A stretch of DNA of 61,366 bases from Treponema sp. UBA4377 (GTDB lineage Bacteria; Spirochaetota; Spirochaetia; Treponematales; Treponemataceae). The notes beneath the pieces were generated by a model. That model ran no database searches, was not told the origin of the DNA, and worked only from the letters and a program-made list of their open reading frames with translations. Numbering within the stretch: the first letter of the stretch is position 1; every line of letters begins with the position of its first letter. Positions 40,177 through 48,572 of the stretch are shown in pieces. The position numbers and the translations under genes were made by a program. The stretch covers positions 1 to 61,366 of the forward strand of contig DGRX01000002.1 in assembly GCA_002391235.1 (NCBI GenBank). The letters are read 5' to 3'.

Positions 40177-40210
40177 TGGTATTGTCGGAGAATCGACAGG
40201 AGGTTTTTGT

Positions 40211-40855
40211 ATGAAAAAGGTTGTTGTTCTTTTTTCTGGTTGTTTGTCTTTGGCGTTTGCATTTTTTTGCGCGGGCTGCGCGAGCGCTCCCAAGGTGAAC
40301 GAAATTTCCGGCCCTACGGAAATAATCGAGCACAAAGGAACTGCGTTTGGCGTTGCCCAACCTGACTGGGTGGGCGTGGTGCTTGGCACGCCAAATCAAA
40401 AAACTTTGAGCAAGGCATTGGGCATCAACAAGCATATTTGGGTTGTCTCAAAAAGCGGCCCTAATCTTGATTTTGTAAAGACTTGGGCAGATCAAGTTGA
40501 CGCCCGCGCGGAAATTGGCGCGTCCATCAAACAGGGGATTTCTGATTTTGTGGGCGGCCGCGCTCAAGGCGACAAGTCCGATGTTGAGGAAACTGTCGAA
40601 CGTTATTCAGCCCGCGCGTCAGCGGTTTCTGTCGCCGGCTTGAACAAAGAAACTGATTGGTGGGTTCTTGGCCGCACAAAGCTTCAAAAAAAGAACGACG
40701 CGGAGCCAAAGTACACTTATATTGTCGTGTATTCGATGGACGAAGACATGTATTCAAAGCACATCAAGGAAGCGTTCAATGGCGAAAATGACAAGGTTAT
40801 CGACGACCTTATCAAATACCTTATGAACTACACGATGGTTGCGGCGAAAGACTAG
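40211..40855 (+). CDS. Lipoprotein of unknown function in an LPP20/CsgG-like cluster
   Basis: A 214-residue lipoprotein. The signal peptide MKKVVVLFSGCLSLAFAFFCAGC ends at the lipobox Cys23. The mature part begins ASAPKV and contains PDWVGVVLG, DQVDARAEIGASIKQGISDFVGG and a final helical region after WWVLGRTKLQKK...YTYIVVYSMD. The pattern 'PDWV ... A..A...A...I...' and the alternating helix-strand order recall LPP20/CsgG-associated lipoproteins, in which a protein of this type precedes other envelope-assembly factors. AGGAGG precedes ATG 40211. It has its own palindrome-bearing promoter. The next gene is 47 bases downstream and also encodes an exported LPP20-like protein. Confidence 0.72.
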   Translation: MKKVVVLFSGCLSLAFAFFCAGCASAPKVNEISGPTEIIEHKGTAFGVAQPDWVGVVLGTPNQKTLSKALGINKHIWVVSKSGPNLDFVKTWADQVDARAEIGASIKQGISDFVGGRAQGDKSDVEETVERYSARASAVSVAGLNKETDWWVLGRTKLQKKNDAEPKYTYIVVYSMDEDMYSKHIKEAFNGENDKVIDDLIKYLMNYTMVAAKD

Positions 40856-40902
40856 AATGGTTTTGACGGCGCGGCAGACAGTTTTTTTAGCGGGAGGCGA
40901 GC

Positions 40903-41883
40903 ATGAAAAAAATAATTCTTTTTGTTTGCGTTTTTCAGCTTGCGCTTTGCTATGCCGCGCCGCCAAAATGGATGTTGGATGCGGAAAAACAATTTCCGTC
41001 GGAAAATTTCATAGCCGCTGTAGGAGAAGGCCTGTCTGAAAGCGCGGCGAAAAAAGCGGCGCTTGCGGAATTAAGCGCTTTTTTTGAGCAAAGCATAGCG
41101 ACGAAAATCAACGCATGGAAGGAGTTCGCGGAAGGCAGTTCTAACAACTGTGAAAACGCGAATGTCATGCAAACTGTTCTTGCGGAGAGCCGCTCTGAGC
41201 TTTCTTGCGTTCGTTACGCTAAAAGTTATTTTGACAAGAGGCGGAACAGGTGGTCGGCTTGCGCTTACATCGTAAAGAAAGATGCGTGGAATGTTCTTGC
41301 GCAAAAGATTGACGTGGCCATGTCTGAATGCGCGGAGGCGGGCAAGCTTGCGCGCTTGGAACCGCGAGCGCTTCAAAAAATCATTCTTTTGAACAAGGCC
41401 AAAAAATATTATGACGGCTTTTTGGGATTGTACAAAAACGCCCTTGTCATATATCCGGCGCGTTGCGAAGCATTCACCGCGTTCGCAAAAAAGTTCGCTC
41501 GCGACTTTAGCCTTTTGTCCGCTCTAAAAAATAAAGCCGCAATCACAATTTTTGTGGTTGGCGATAAATGGAATAAAATCCGAGGAAAAATCTTGGATTT
41601 GCTTTCGCAAAATGGAATCGCGGTCGCCTCCTTTGGCGGGATCTATGAACTTCGCGCGAATGTTGATTGGGACCAAAGTAGATTTGACGGCGAACGCGGC
41701 GTGATTTATTCCAGCGTTCCCCAAATTGAAATTTCAATAAATGGAAAAGACGGAACGGCAGTTTCTTTTGCTGGCAAATGCGAAAAGTTTTCCGCGTATA
41801 ATTTTGAAACGCTGGAACGTTTGTCCTTGCATGGCTTGGAAACGCTTTTAGACGAGCGTTTTATTCTTGAATCTTTCAATTGA
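40903..41883 (+). CDS. Exported LPP20-like protein
   Basis: A 326-residue protein with a Sec signal peptide (MKKIILFVCVFQLALCYAA). The mature start PPKWMLDAEKQFPSENFIAAVGEGLSESAAKKAAL matches the LPP20 pattern (W-x-x-D, F..AVG.G.S...A...A...L). A coiled region (LAQKIDVAMSECAEAGKL) and a C-terminal alpha/beta part (KAAITIFVVGDKWNKIRGKILDLLSQNGIAV) follow, the latter like the small domains of lipoprotein partners of CsgG. It should act in the periplasm or at the outer membrane. GGGAGG precedes ATG 40903. The downstream gene encodes a CsgG-like protein and starts 14 bases after the stop. Confidence 0.75.
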   Translation: MKKIILFVCVFQLALCYAAPPKWMLDAEKQFPSENFIAAVGEGLSESAAKKAALAELSAFFEQSIATKINAWKEFAEGSSNNCENANVMQTVLAESRSELSCVRYAKSYFDKRRNRWSACAYIVKKDAWNVLAQKIDVAMSECAEAGKLARLEPRALQKIILLNKAKKYYDGFLGLYKNALVIYPARCEAFTAFAKKFARDFSLLSALKNKAAITIFVVGDKWNKIRGKILDLLSQNGIAVASFGGIYELRANVDWDQSRFDGERGVIYSSVPQIEISINGKDGTAVSFAGKCEKFSAYNFETLERLSLHGLETLLDERFILESFN

Positions 41884-41897
41884 GTTTTGGAGGGCTT

Positions 41898-42815
41898 GTG
41901 AGAGCGAAAAACTTACTTTTTGTATTCCTTTCTCTTTTTTGCTTGAACGCGGTTCGCGCGCGGGAAGATATTGACAGCGTGATAAAAAAAGCCGCCTCTG
42001 ACATAACCGAAAGATGTTCCGCAAAAACGGTTATGGCTATTGATGATTTTGAAAGTCCCACGAAAAAACTGACTCTTTACGTTCGCGAGCAATTGGCCGA
42101 CGCTATTTGCGAACAAAGCCGCGGAATGAAAATAGTTACCCGCGAGCGCATGGACAAAATTTAACGGGAGCTGCGGTTCCAGAATTCCGGCGTGGTCAAC
42201 GAAAAGACAATTGTTTCGGCGGCGGAACGGCTTGGCGCCCGTTACATTCTTTTTGGAAAATTGGAAGAGTACAAAAGCGGCTGTTCTTTGCTTGTCAGAA
42301 TGTTGGACGTAAAAACCGGCGCTTATCTTTTTAGAAGAACGTATCAATTTCAATATTCGCAAAAGGCGGAACAGCTTTTGGAACGCTCGCCGTCATTTAA
42401 AAAAACTTCGCTCGCGATTTTTTGCGAGGCCAACAAAAATTCAATTGAATCAATCGCTCCGGCCGCAGGTCTTTCGTTTGACTATGCTTTTTTCCGAAAG
42501 CTTTCCGCGGGAGCCAAAATTGCCGTGAGCCATGACATTTACGAAAAAGAAAACAAGGTTTTTGCCTTGGAAACTTTGGCCGCGGTCCGCTGGTATTTTG
42601 CCTCTTTGAGCGGCGAGCCTGTCACCGGTTTTTTTGTCGAGGCGCAGGCGGGCGCAGTTTTTTTGCTTGTCAATTCTGAATTGCGTCCTAAATTTGACGG
42701 CGGAGCGGGGGCGGGCTGCCGCATTGCGTTTGGCGGCTTTTATTTGGAGCCGGAAATCCGCTTTGGCTATCCGTATATTTTTGGCGCGGGAATCGCGGCG
42801 GGAATGAGATTTTAG
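41898..42815 (+). pseudogene. CsgG/LpoB-like exported protein gene, interrupted by an in-frame TAA
   Basis: GTG 41898 has TGGAGG upstream. The frame encodes a Sec signal peptide (KNLLFVFLSLFCLNAVRA) and then a CsgG/PenB-activator-like domain: TVMAIDDFESPTKKLTLYVREQLADAI, KIVTRERMDKI. At 42162-42164 the frame has TAA. It then resumes in the same frame with RELRFQNSGVVNEKT, GARYILFGKLEEYKSGCSLLVRMLDVKTGAYLF and a C-terminal outer-membrane-like part ending AAGMRF. The region around the stop (RERMDKI...ELRFQNSG) is the most conserved part of the family. It is thus a single nonsense change, not a gene boundary. Two short products of 88 and about 208 residues are possible but would split the fold. 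Confidence 0.82.
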
Positions 42816-42831
42816 CTTTGGGGAGGAACGT

Positions 42832-45204
42832 ATGAAAAGATTTTTTGCTTGTGTTGCCGCTATCGCGGCGCTTTTGTTTTTTGTTTCTTGCGAAAATCCG
42901 CTGTTTGTGGAAGCGACGCGCCTTTACAAAGTGGATTTTGAAACTAACGGCGGCTCGCCAATTCCGTCCTGCAGGACTGGCAAGATTGAAGCCGCTCCAA
43001 CAACCCAAAAGGAAGGCGAGCGCTTCATGGGCTGGTACTCAAACGCAGCCTTTGCAGGCGCGCAAGTATCCTTCCCTTTCACGCCCGCTGGCAACACGAT
43101 TCTCTACGCAAAGTGGCTGAAAACTTATCATGTTCGCTTTGAGACGAATGGCGGAAGCGAAGTTCCTGATATGGACACGGACATAATAACCGACCCGCCG
43201 GCGTCAACAAAAGATGGCTGGACGCTTTTAGGCTGGAGCGCGGATTCAGAATCAAAAAAACAAATTTCGTTTCCTTATGAATTGACGGAAGACACAACAT
43301 TGCGCGCGTTATGGACGGGAAGCTCAAACACGCTTTACAAAGTCGAACATTACAAGCAAAGCGCGTCTCTAGCGGAGGATTTTGAGTCTTATGAGTTTGC
43401 CGAATTTGAGACGCTTGCGGGAAAGACAAATTCTTTGACGCAAGCGCTTGCAAAAAATTATGAAGGCTTTGTCGCAAAAACTTTTTCGCAAGAAACAATT
43501 CGCGCCGACGGTTCGACAGTGGTGAAGGTGTTGTATGACCGTGAAAAATACATTGTCGCCTTTAACGCTAACGGCGGAACGGGAACAATGGACGCGCAAG
43601 AATTTTATTATGGCGTTTCCAAAGCGTTAAAAGCGAACGCCTTTAAAAAACAGGATTGCGTTTTTTTGGGGTGGGCGACAGCCGCTGACGGAGTTTCTCT
43701 CTATGGCGACGGCAATTCCTATTTTGCCAATGCGAACGCAACGCTATATGCTGTTTGGAGAGAAATAGAAAACGCAAGCTACAAGGTGGAGCATTGGAAG
43801 CAAACGGCGCGGCTGGACAGCTACGAACTTGCAATCGATGGCGTGGAAACGCTTTTTGGAAAGCAAGGCGCTCAAACCGCAGCCGCCGCAAAATCATACG
43901 CGGGGTTTTCGTCAAAAGCTTTTTCCCAGAAGACAATCGCCGCCGACGGTTCGACTTTGGTGAAAATTTATTACGACCGTGAAAAATACGCTGTCTCATT
44001 TAACGCCAACGGAGCATGCGGTGACATGCCTTGTCAAGAATTTTATTACGGCGTTCCGCAAGCGCTAAGCGCCAACGCGTTTGAAAAAACTGGCTACAGT
44101 TTTGACGGTTGGGCGGAATCTGCCGACGGCGAAATTCTTTATCAAGACGGCCAGAACGTGACGGTGAGTGGAGCAAAAACCCTTTACGCAAAGTGGTTTT
44201 ACGGTGTGGCAGCGACCAATGAAACTGTAAAGGATTTAAATCTGACAACCCTTTTTGATTCTTGCGTTGTTAAAATTTGCGGCGAGATTTCGAATTCAAC
44301 CCTGGAGGCTTTGGCGCAAAAAATTGCGCAGGCGAACAAAGACATCACGCTTGACTTGTCTAAAAGCCACGGTCTTGTGGCTGTAAGTCCAACAAGCGAA
44401 AATGAATCTGTTTTTAAGGATTGCGCAAAGTTAAAGTCCGTGCTTTTGCCAGATGGGCTTTCCACTATAGGTAGTTATGCGTTTAAGAATTGCGCGATTT
44501 CTTCTGTATATATTCCGCCAAGCGTAAAAACAATTGGATCAAGGGCATTTTATAGATGCAAGAATATTGATTCTATAAAAATGGATGGGGTTGAAACAAT
44601 AGGGGATTCCTGTTTTTATGCTTGCAAAGCTTTGACGAATGTGTCAATAAAGAATGCAAAAACCGTCGGCAGCTACGCTTTCGCTTATTGCGACAGCTTG
44701 AAGACCGCTTGCCTTGAAAATATTCAAGAGGTGGGAGGCTGTTCTTTTTGCAATGATGTGAATCTTGAATCTGTCGTTCTTGCTAATGTTAATTCCATCG
44801 GAATGCGAACGTTTTCAAAAGATGGAAAATTGAGCCGGATTTCAATGACGAATGTCAACGAAATCCGCGATTTTGCTTTTGAAAAATGCGCAAACTTGGT
44901 TGATGTGAAAATCGACGCTCGCATAGTGGAGCGGGGGGCTTTTGAGAATTGCTCCGTTCTTACTTCTGTGACAATAGGAAGCCGTGTATCGGAATTGCGA
45001 AATTATTACGAGTCTTCCAGCGAAGCCCATAAGGTTTTTGAAGAATGCGGCGCGCTTTCGTCTGTCGCTTTTGAAGACGCCATAAATTGGCTCTATAAGT
45101 ATTCCAATTCATATTCTGTTTCGCTCGATTTGGGCAACGCCGCTAGCAATGCAAGTTATTTAAAAGGATATAGAGGCGAATATGTTTGGTATAAAGAAAA
45201 ATGA
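42832..45204 (+). CDS. Lipoprotein with InlB-type B-repeats and BspA-like leucine-rich repeats
   Basis: A 790-residue lipoprotein. The signal peptide MKRFFACVAAIAALLFFVSC ends at the lipobox Cys20. From about residue 33 to 455 it has four InlB B-repeat (Flg_new) units of the type 'V.F..NGG........GW......LYAKW', interleaved with two MucBP-like 'YKVEHYKQ...LYDREKY' segments. Residues about 500-790 are BspA-type leucine-rich repeats (LKSVLLPDGLSTIGSYAFKNC, SVYIPPSVKTIGSRAFYRC). It is intact from GGGGAGG/ATG 42832 to TGA 45204. Such proteins are surface adhesins in oral and gut spirochaetes. It follows the exported LPP20/CsgG-like genes with 16 bases spacing and is probably in their transcript. 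Confidence 0.86.
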   Translation: MKRFFACVAAIAALLFFVSCENPLFVEATRLYKVDFETNGGSPIPSCRTGKIEAAPTTQKEGERFMGWYSNAAFAGAQVSFPFTPAGNTILYAKWLKTYHVRFETNGGSEVPDMDTDIITDPPASTKDGWTLLGWSADSESKKQISFPYELTEDTTLRALWTGSSNTLYKVEHYKQSASLAEDFESYEFAEFETLAGKTNSLTQALAKNYEGFVAKTFSQETIRADGSTVVKVLYDREKYIVAFNANGGTGTMDAQEFYYGVSKALKANAFKKQDCVFLGWATAADGVSLYGDGNSYFANANATLYAVWREIENASYKVEHWKQTARLDSYELAIDGVETLFGKQGAQTAAAAKSYAGFSSKAFSQKTIAADGSTLVKIYYDREKYAVSFNANGACGDMPCQEFYYGVPQALSANAFEKTGYSFDGWAESADGEILYQDGQNVTVSGAKTLYAKWFYGVAATNETVKDLNLTTLFDSCVVKICGEISNSTLEALAQKIAQANKDITLDLSKSHGLVAVSPTSENESVFKDCAKLKSVLLPDGLSTIGSYAFKNCAISSVYIPPSVKTIGSRAFYRCKNIDSIKMDGVETIGDSCFYACKALTNVSIKNAKTVGSYAFAYCDSLKTACLENIQEVGGCSFCNDVNLESVVLANVNSIGMRTFSKDGKLSRISMTNVNEIRDFAFEKCANLVDVKIDARIVERGAFENCSVLTSVTIGSRVSELRNYYESSSEAHKVFEECGALSSVAFEDAINWLYKYSNSYSVSLDLGNAASNASYLKGYRGEYVWYKEK

Positions 45205-45258
45205 AAAATATTCAAGTTTGTTTTGTCGAAAAGCGGCGCTTTGCCGCAAGGAGTGTTT

Positions 45259-45489
45259 ATGGAACGAAAAATGTGGTCTAGTTACGAAGAGTTGCAGGAA
45301 CTGTTGAAAGGCGTTTTGTCTTCTCTTACGCCGCTGGAGCAAGACGTTCTCAAAATGCGCTTTGGCCTTGAAGACGGAAAAAGCCATACGATAAAGGAAG
45401 TATGCGACCGCTTTTGTATGACGCGCTTGGAAGTGCGCACGGTAGAAGCTAAGGCCTTGCGGCGGGTGAGAATGATGACCACGACATAA
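45259..45489 (+). CDS. Orphan sigma-70 region 4 protein
   Basis: A 76-residue protein that consists almost only of a sigma70 region 4 helix-turn-helix: LTPLEQDVLKMRFGLEDGKSHTIKEVCDRFCMTRLEVRTVEAKALRRVR. It corresponds to RpoD region 4.2 (LTPxExxVLxMRFG...EAKALRKLR) and has no regions 1-3. ATG 45259 is used because AAGGAG lies just before it; the in-frame ATG 45223 has no RBS. It may recognise -35-like DNA as a small regulator or compete with sigma for RNA polymerase, or it may be a fragment. Its end overlaps the probable N-terminus of the ankyrin protein in another frame, which makes a past fusion plausible. Confidence 0.7.
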   Translation: MERKMWSSYEELQELLKGVLSSLTPLEQDVLKMRFGLEDGKSHTIKEVCDRFCMTRLEVRTVEAKALRRVRMMTTT

Positions 45490-45494
45490 ATTAC

Positions 45495-45779
45495 GTGTCC
45501 GACCGCCTTGAAGACCCATTGTTGACCGTAGCCATTATCAAAGGGTTCTACGACATTGCAAAAATTCTTGTTGAGGCCGGCGCTGACGTGAACAAGAAGA
45601 ACAATGTTGGAACCACTCCGCTTATGGAAGCCGCAATTAGAGGAGAAACGGGATGCGCTAAGCTTTTGATAGACGCGGGCGCTGACTTGACTTTGCGCGA
45701 CAATAAAGGTTTTACTGCGTTGGAACTTGCAGAAATGCATGGGGCCGGAGAAGAGATGGTGAGGCTGTTGGAGGGGTAG
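45495..45779 (+). CDS. Ankyrin-repeat protein, short
   Basis: Residues 1-94 from GTG 45495 contain about two and a half ankyrin repeats: DPLLTVAIIKGFYDIAKILVEAGADVNKKNNVGTTPLMEAAIRGETGCAKLLIDAGADLTLRDNKGFTALELA. In the same frame, just upstream of the GTG, the sequence also reads ankyrin-like (ENDDHDINYVSDRLED), but an in-frame TAA closes it at 45450. The true N-terminus may therefore have been lost or joined to the sigma-region-4 gene. Ankyrin repeats bind proteins; the partner is unknown. No RBS is seen before GTG 45495. Confidence 0.65.
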   Translation: MSDRLEDPLLTVAIIKGFYDIAKILVEAGADVNKKNNVGTTPLMEAAIRGETGCAKLLIDAGADLTLRDNKGFTALELAEMHGAGEEMVRLLEG

Positions 45780-45860
45780 GAGAGACGGGCAAAGTGTTTT
45801 GCTTGAAAAGTTGTAAGCAATAGTTTATAATTAAAAAGATTTTTTTTATGGAGTGAAGAT

Positions 45861-46139
45861 GTGAATTTGACTTTAGGTGAGTTTTGGAGTCTTATAGCGC
45901 TATATAGAAAAGGTGAGTTGTCTGAGGAAGAAATGATACGTCGTAATCCCACAGTTCCTATGCACGCAATTATCGAAGCCGCTTCAATACTTGAGGATTC
46001 TTCTTATGAACAAGGTGAGAAATTGTATTTAGTAAAAAGTATTTATGAAGAAATTGTTAATCCAACGCCTGTTCCAATAGAGGTTCTAATGTTTAATGAG
46101 AAAAAAATGAAACAGTCTAGTAAAGATGAACGGAAGTGA
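45861..46139 (+). CDS. Putative antitoxin of a YoeB-type pair
   Basis: A 92-residue acidic protein that begins at GTG 45861 after a GGAG-like RBS. It has the opening NLTLGEFWSLIALYRKGELSEEEM, a middle AIIEAASILEDSSYEQGEKLYLVKSIYEEI and a Lys-rich end. It has no clear Phd/YefM motif, so the assignment rests on its position two bases before a YoeB-like toxin gene and on its size. The region 45780-45860 carries a TATAAT-like box (about 45825) and the RBS. The local DNA is AT-rich, unlike the flanking core genes. Confidence 0.6.
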   Translation: MNLTLGEFWSLIALYRKGELSEEEMIRRNPTVPMHAIIEAASILEDSSYEQGEKLYLVKSIYEEIVNPTPVPIEVLMFNEKKMKQSSKDERK

Positions 46140-46140
46140 T

Positions 46141-46476
46141 ATGCAGTACACTATATTTAACAGTAAAGGTTTTGATGATTATAAAAACTGGTTGCGCGAA
46201 GATAAGTCAAAATTTGAAAGAATTAATAGTTTAATAATGTCAATACAACGGGATGGTCCTTTGCAAGGGCTTGGAAAACCTGAAGTTTGCAAGCATGACT
46301 TCAGAGGTAACCTTTCTAGGCGAATAGATGAAAAAAATCGTCTAATTTATCAATGCCAAAGGATTGAAAAGACAGGCGACTCAAATACCGTAATAATATG
46401 TTGCAAAGAACATTATAAGGGAGTAACTCAAAAAGAAAAACTTGTTGGCAAGATTACTATTACTATGGAATATTGA
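46141..46476 (+). CDS. YoeB/Txe-family mRNA interferase toxin
   Basis: A 111-residue toxin of the RelE superfamily, YoeB/Txe type. Its signature is DYKNWLREDKSKFERINSLIMSIQRDGPLQGLGKPEVCKHDFRGNLSRRIDEKNRLIYQC, which includes the RDGP...GxGKPE and SRRI...LIYQ motifs. The C-terminal extension (VIICCKEHYKG) contains the HY-type ending of YoeB, followed by an extra 15 residues. It cuts mRNA at the ribosomal A site in known members. I use ATG 46141, just after the antitoxin stop; ATG 46126 would overlap. The gene lies in an AT-rich stretch. Confidence 0.83.
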   Translation: MQYTIFNSKGFDDYKNWLREDKSKFERINSLIMSIQRDGPLQGLGKPEVCKHDFRGNLSRRIDEKNRLIYQCQRIEKTGDSNTVIICCKEHYKGVTQKEKLVGKITITMEY

Positions 46477-46498
46477 GCAAGAAAAGAGGTGAGGTAAA

Positions 46499-47206
46499 AT
46501 GGATAAAAATGAGATCTTAAAAGAATACAAGGAAGAATTGGATGCCAAAGCGGATAATTATGAAGGAATACTGAATGAATGGGGCACTGATTTCTTTTAT
46601 GAAAAACATATAGAGGTAAGGGAAAAATTGCACGCAACAGCGATGGAGTGTATAAATAAAATTCTCCCCTCAGAATTAAAGATTTTTTTGAAGAATTTAT
46701 GCTCTAATAAATTGGGCTATCCCGATGAACTTATTTTTTATAAAGCGTTTGGCGATAATCCAGAAATCGGTCAATCTGTAACAAAGGCTGAATTGGAGCA
46801 AAAAGGAATTGATTTAGCTGAATTCGAAAAAATGCGTGAGTGGTGGGGCTTAGAAGGAAATTTTATTGATAAACAGACTGTAGACGGCATGGATGTTTAC
46901 TATCTTGATTCATTGTGTGAGCGAGCAGATGTTACATCTGAAGAGGAAAAGGAACGCTTGAACGCTTCGGTGGAATTAAAGTATGCTATTTTCAATAAGA
47001 CTAAAATGTCCCTTGATGAGCAAGATAAGTGTATTGGATTGGTAGATGACTTATTGTTAGGTGTTACGCCTAAACAGTTGGAGCAAAGAAAGCATATTCG
47101 AGCGCTAAAGGATAAAGCAAAACTACTTCTTGATTTAGTTGAAAAGGGAAAGTTGTCACTTCCTGATGGTGATTTGGGGTGGTGGAAAAATCTTGCTAAT
47201 TCGTAA
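46499..47206 (+). CDS. Unknown AT-rich gene product, 235 residues
   Basis: A soluble, highly charged protein of 235 residues that I do not recognise. It has an N-terminal helix (NEILKEYKEELDAKADNYEG), then MECINKILPSELKIFLKNL, and a C-terminal basic helix (KHIRALKDKAKLLLDLVEKG). Codons are strongly AT-rich compared with the core genes. GAGGTGAGG lies before ATG 46499. It follows the toxin gene by 22 bases and could belong to the same transcript. No enzyme motif, signal peptide or membrane segment is visible, and no function can be inferred. Confidence 0.6.
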   Translation: MDKNEILKEYKEELDAKADNYEGILNEWGTDFFYEKHIEVREKLHATAMECINKILPSELKIFLKNLCSNKLGYPDELIFYKAFGDNPEIGQSVTKAELEQKGIDLAEFEKMREWWGLEGNFIDKQTVDGMDVYYLDSLCERADVTSEEEKERLNASVELKYAIFNKTKMSLDEQDKCIGLVDDLLLGVTPKQLEQRKHIRALKDKAKLLLDLVEKGKLSLPDGDLGWWKNLANS

Positions 47207-47269
47207 ATATGAATTATTTGTTAAAGCGGCAAATGATTTCAAAAATTTTACTGTAGGCAGATGTGAATT

Positions 47270-48298
47270 ATGAAAATAGAAATTGGCGAGTCATTGTTGC
47301 AGTCATATTTAAAAAATGTAAAAAAGTGTATAGTTACTCAAACAAATTGGAGAACTGCGTCTTCTTGGAAGATAGAAGATGAAAATTTAAGAAAAATAGA
47401 ATCCATTTATGACAGAATTCAACAACATCAAGATTTTTCAGATGTATTTAAAAGTAGTTCTTTGGAACAGACTATAAAGCAAGCGGAGTTGGATGTTGTT
47501 GGCATTAATAATGAAAAATTGTATTTGGTTGAGGTTGCGTTCCATGAAAGGGGGCTGCAATACGGGGAGCGTTTGGAAACAAAGGATAGAGTTTGTAAAA
47601 AATTGTTGAGAGCGTATTTAATTGCTTTGCTTTTTTTTCCAAATTATAAATATGAGATTATGTTTGCGTCTCCAAAAGTAAATCCGGCGACAGATAAAAC
47701 TATTCGAGAATATTTCACAATTTTAAACAATGATTTTTCAGATAAAGAGAAAGTCTTATTTAGTTATATCGCAAATGAGGAATTTGAAAACGATATTTTA
47801 GTTCCGACAATTGAATCTACGTTGTCAGATTCTGATTCCTCAGAATTGTTTTTGCGAAGCGTTAAAATGCTTGATTTGTTTAATATGTTGAATCTAAATG
47901 CTGGAAAATATGATAATCATATAGTTCGTAAAACCTTTTCCCCGAAAAATACTTCTAGCGCAAATGATGGTGGCGATTTGATTCAGTCTGAGATTCGTAA
48001 AGTTAAAAATCGATTGCCGGGGTGGTTTTCTAGGCCGGATCAAAAAAATAGTAAAATCCTCTACGCTTATCTTAGCCTATATGATTCTTCTGTTGGGTAT
48101 GTTTTGTTCAGGGATTTACAGCAAAAAGCTAATATGGGCAGCGTATTTAAAACAAATTTCGACCAAATGGTGAATTTTGGAGAAAAGAACCATGGCAAAA
48201 TATTTGAATCTGAAGGGGAGCGAGTTTATCTGTGGGAAAAAGTGAAGGATTATGTGCTAGAATTATATGACTCTATAAGACAGAATAGGACTGTGTAA
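47270..48298 (+). CDS. Putative PD-(D/E)XK nuclease-like protein
   Basis: A 342-residue protein. Residues about 72-88 (KQAELDVVGINNEKLYLVEVAFH) form a plausible nuclease core: an Asp at the end of a strand, a short turn, then Glu-Val-Ala in the next strand, as in restriction-endonuclease-like folds. An N-terminal helical region with several aromatic residues precedes it and a C-terminal region with HGKIFESEGERVYLWEKV follows. Catalytic Lys is not obvious, so activity is uncertain. It may be an accessory or defence nuclease. The DNA is AT-rich, and the gene lies 63 bases after the preceding AT-rich gene, beside a toxin-antitoxin pair. This supports acquisition by transfer. Confidence 0.55.
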   Translation: MKIEIGESLLQSYLKNVKKCIVTQTNWRTASSWKIEDENLRKIESIYDRIQQHQDFSDVFKSSSLEQTIKQAELDVVGINNEKLYLVEVAFHERGLQYGERLETKDRVCKKLLRAYLIALLFFPNYKYEIMFASPKVNPATDKTIREYFTILNNDFSDKEKVLFSYIANEEFENDILVPTIESTLSDSDSSELFLRSVKMLDLFNMLNLNAGKYDNHIVRKTFSPKNTSSANDGGDLIQSEIRKVKNRLPGWFSRPDQKNSKILYAYLSLYDSSVGYVLFRDLQQKANMGSVFKTNFDQMVNFGEKNHGKIFESEGERVYLWEKVKDYVLELYDSIRQNRTV

Positions 48299-48303
48299 AT
48301 TCA

Positions 48304-48408
48304 ACATTTTTCTTGACGACTTTTTTGCAAAATTTACACTTTTCTTGACAACTTTTGCGTTTTCGGTGTCATTTTTACCCATTTCTATTGATTTTTCGGT
48401 GTCATTTT
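48304..48408. repeat. Two pairs of short direct repeats
   Basis: First pair: 48304-48328 and 48336-48358, both with CTTGAC(G/A)ACTTTT...GC. Second pair: TTTTCGGTGTCATTTT at 48360-48375 and 48393-48408. They lie between the nuclease-like gene and the WYL relic. No gene is present in 48299-48431. Confidence 0.6.
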
Positions 48409-48431
48409 GTTCCACTATATTTCTGCTTAAA

Positions 48432-48572
48432 TTATATTTGAATTTCGTTCACCCGCTTTCGTCTTTCCTTCCAGTCGTTCACAAGCTTCTTGGGCTCTAA
48501 GGGCCAAGCCTCGACCATTTTCTTATCTCTATACAAATAAACAGCCTTTGTCTGAATCCCACAAAAATAATT
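48432..48572 (-). pseudogene. Relic of a WYL regulator gene
   Basis: On the minus strand, after a stop, the frame reads NYFCGIQTKAVYLYRDKKM and then VEAWPLEPKKLVNDWKERRKRVNEIQI plus stop. The first part matches the N-terminal helix-turn-helix of the intact WYL protein (YGIQTSKTSFFRD) and the second its extreme C-terminus (GEAWPIEPKELVNDWKKRRKRVNEV). Nearly 300 codons between them have been lost. No start codon with RBS is present. It marks the right edge of the AT-rich stretch. Confidence 0.8.

Noticed and set aside
472..42815. Stop-codon reassignment or systematic readthrough
   Set aside because: TAG, TGA and TAA are each used once as internal stops, and all three also end intact genes in the window.
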